Assembly: GCA_964017125.1 (NCBI GenBank)
Contig: OZ024909.1
Coordinates: forward strand, 79,080,189 to 79,144,188
Direction of reading: 5' to 3'
DNA from: Flabesymbios commensalis
Lineage: Eukaryota > Annelida > Polychaeta > Terebellida > Flabelligeridae
Length of the DNA stretch: 64,000 nt
The notes beneath the pieces were generated by a model. It saw only the letters and a program-made list of their open reading frames with translations. It ran no database searches and was not told the DNA's origin. Of this stretch, positions 63,476 through 64,000 are shown piece after piece. The first letter of the stretch is position 1, and each line of letters begins with the position of its first letter. The position numbers were made by a program, and so were the translations under genes.

Positions 63476-64000
63476 CAAATTCATCGACCAAAGAATGTTG
63501 TACAGGGGAAAGCTCGTACTGAAACACTGGAAGGAGTTGAATGTTTCGCTGCTGCCCAATGATGAGAAAACGTGCATACAAAGCCTCATACACAATTGAA
63601 AAAGTTACTCGTTTTGTGTGCATGTATCAACTATACATACAGTTACATCACGTGATGTCTGACGACCTTGACATATTCTGTTTAATCGTGACCTGTAACT
63701 AAAATAATCAATCTTGAAACCCTGAAACACTGGTCCGACAAGACCACAATACAGCAAACTCTCGCATTTGTTGTTTAAATATAAATTTGATAAAATTATA
63801 CATGTTTATATGGCATTGACCTTGACCTTTAGTCATCACCCATTGTTTAAAACATATGTAACAGTCGCCTATATCTCAACTTGACCGCGATATTCACCAG
63901 ATACACCAGTGGTGCAGACTGGGACACTGTAACTAGAACGGTTTCTTAAAGCGGTCTTTATATATTGATTGGAAATAAGGCAAGCGTGACCTTTGACCTG
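63476..64000. other. No gene seen; TGACCTT-rich end
   Basis: AT-rich sequence with several GACCTTGACC and TGACCTTTGACC words at 63664-63700, 63818-63832 and 63988-64000, similar in style to the tandem repeat at 36172. Too short to assign. Confidence 0.4.

Overview
This window looks like nuclear DNA of a marine invertebrate. It is AT-rich, genes are broken into short exons with GT-AG introns, and transposon debris is very dense. The word AGGCCTA recurs, which I associate with echinoderm and hemichordate genomes; that placement is a guess. A 200-base N gap at 58007-58206 shows it is a scaffold. No bacterial-style operons, rRNA genes, CRISPR arrays or convincing true tRNA genes were seen. Layout: 0-11.4 kb holds a plus-strand multi-exon gene whose last exons encode a HECT-type ubiquitin ligase domain (G2E3-like) and whose upstream exons look like the coiled-coil and UBX part of FAF/UBXD proteins; a 2.8 kb piece with two of its exons is duplicated in direct orientation. 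11.4-14.6 kb has no clear gene but carries a GC-rich block and a degenerate tandem repeat of roughly 260-400 bp. 14.6-19.2 kb holds a minus-strand, five-exon gene for an integrase-core (DDE, rve-like) protein with matching intron phases. 19.4-30 kb is dominated by a minus-strand non-LTR retrotransposon (LINE) family: a near full-length 5.8 kb copy with gag-like ORF1, endonuclease, reverse transcriptase and RNase H, plus many 5'-truncated copies ending in (TAAG)n. 28.6-31.4 kb carries short exons of an unidentified gene. 32.5-33.7 kb is a decayed TatD-type nuclease gene carrying a retroposon fragment. 34-41 kb is mostly nested repeats. 41.6-44.8 kb holds a small plus-strand gene whose last exon is split by a retroposon with a 13-bp target duplication. 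47.1-52.6 kb is bounded by ~200-bp inverted repeats and a 7-bp target duplication and looks like one large DNA transposon with other elements nested inside. Fragments of a Pif1-like helicase lie at 48.3 kb and 54.9-56.3 kb. 56.5-59.1 kb is a second DNA transposon, with 9-10-bp target duplication and inverted arrays of a 16-bp repeat just inside its ends. The last 5 kb has SINE copies and weak exon candidates. The genes do not form a pathway; what unites the window is repeated invasion by mobile DNA. Most identifications rest on motif recall and reading by eye, not on searches.
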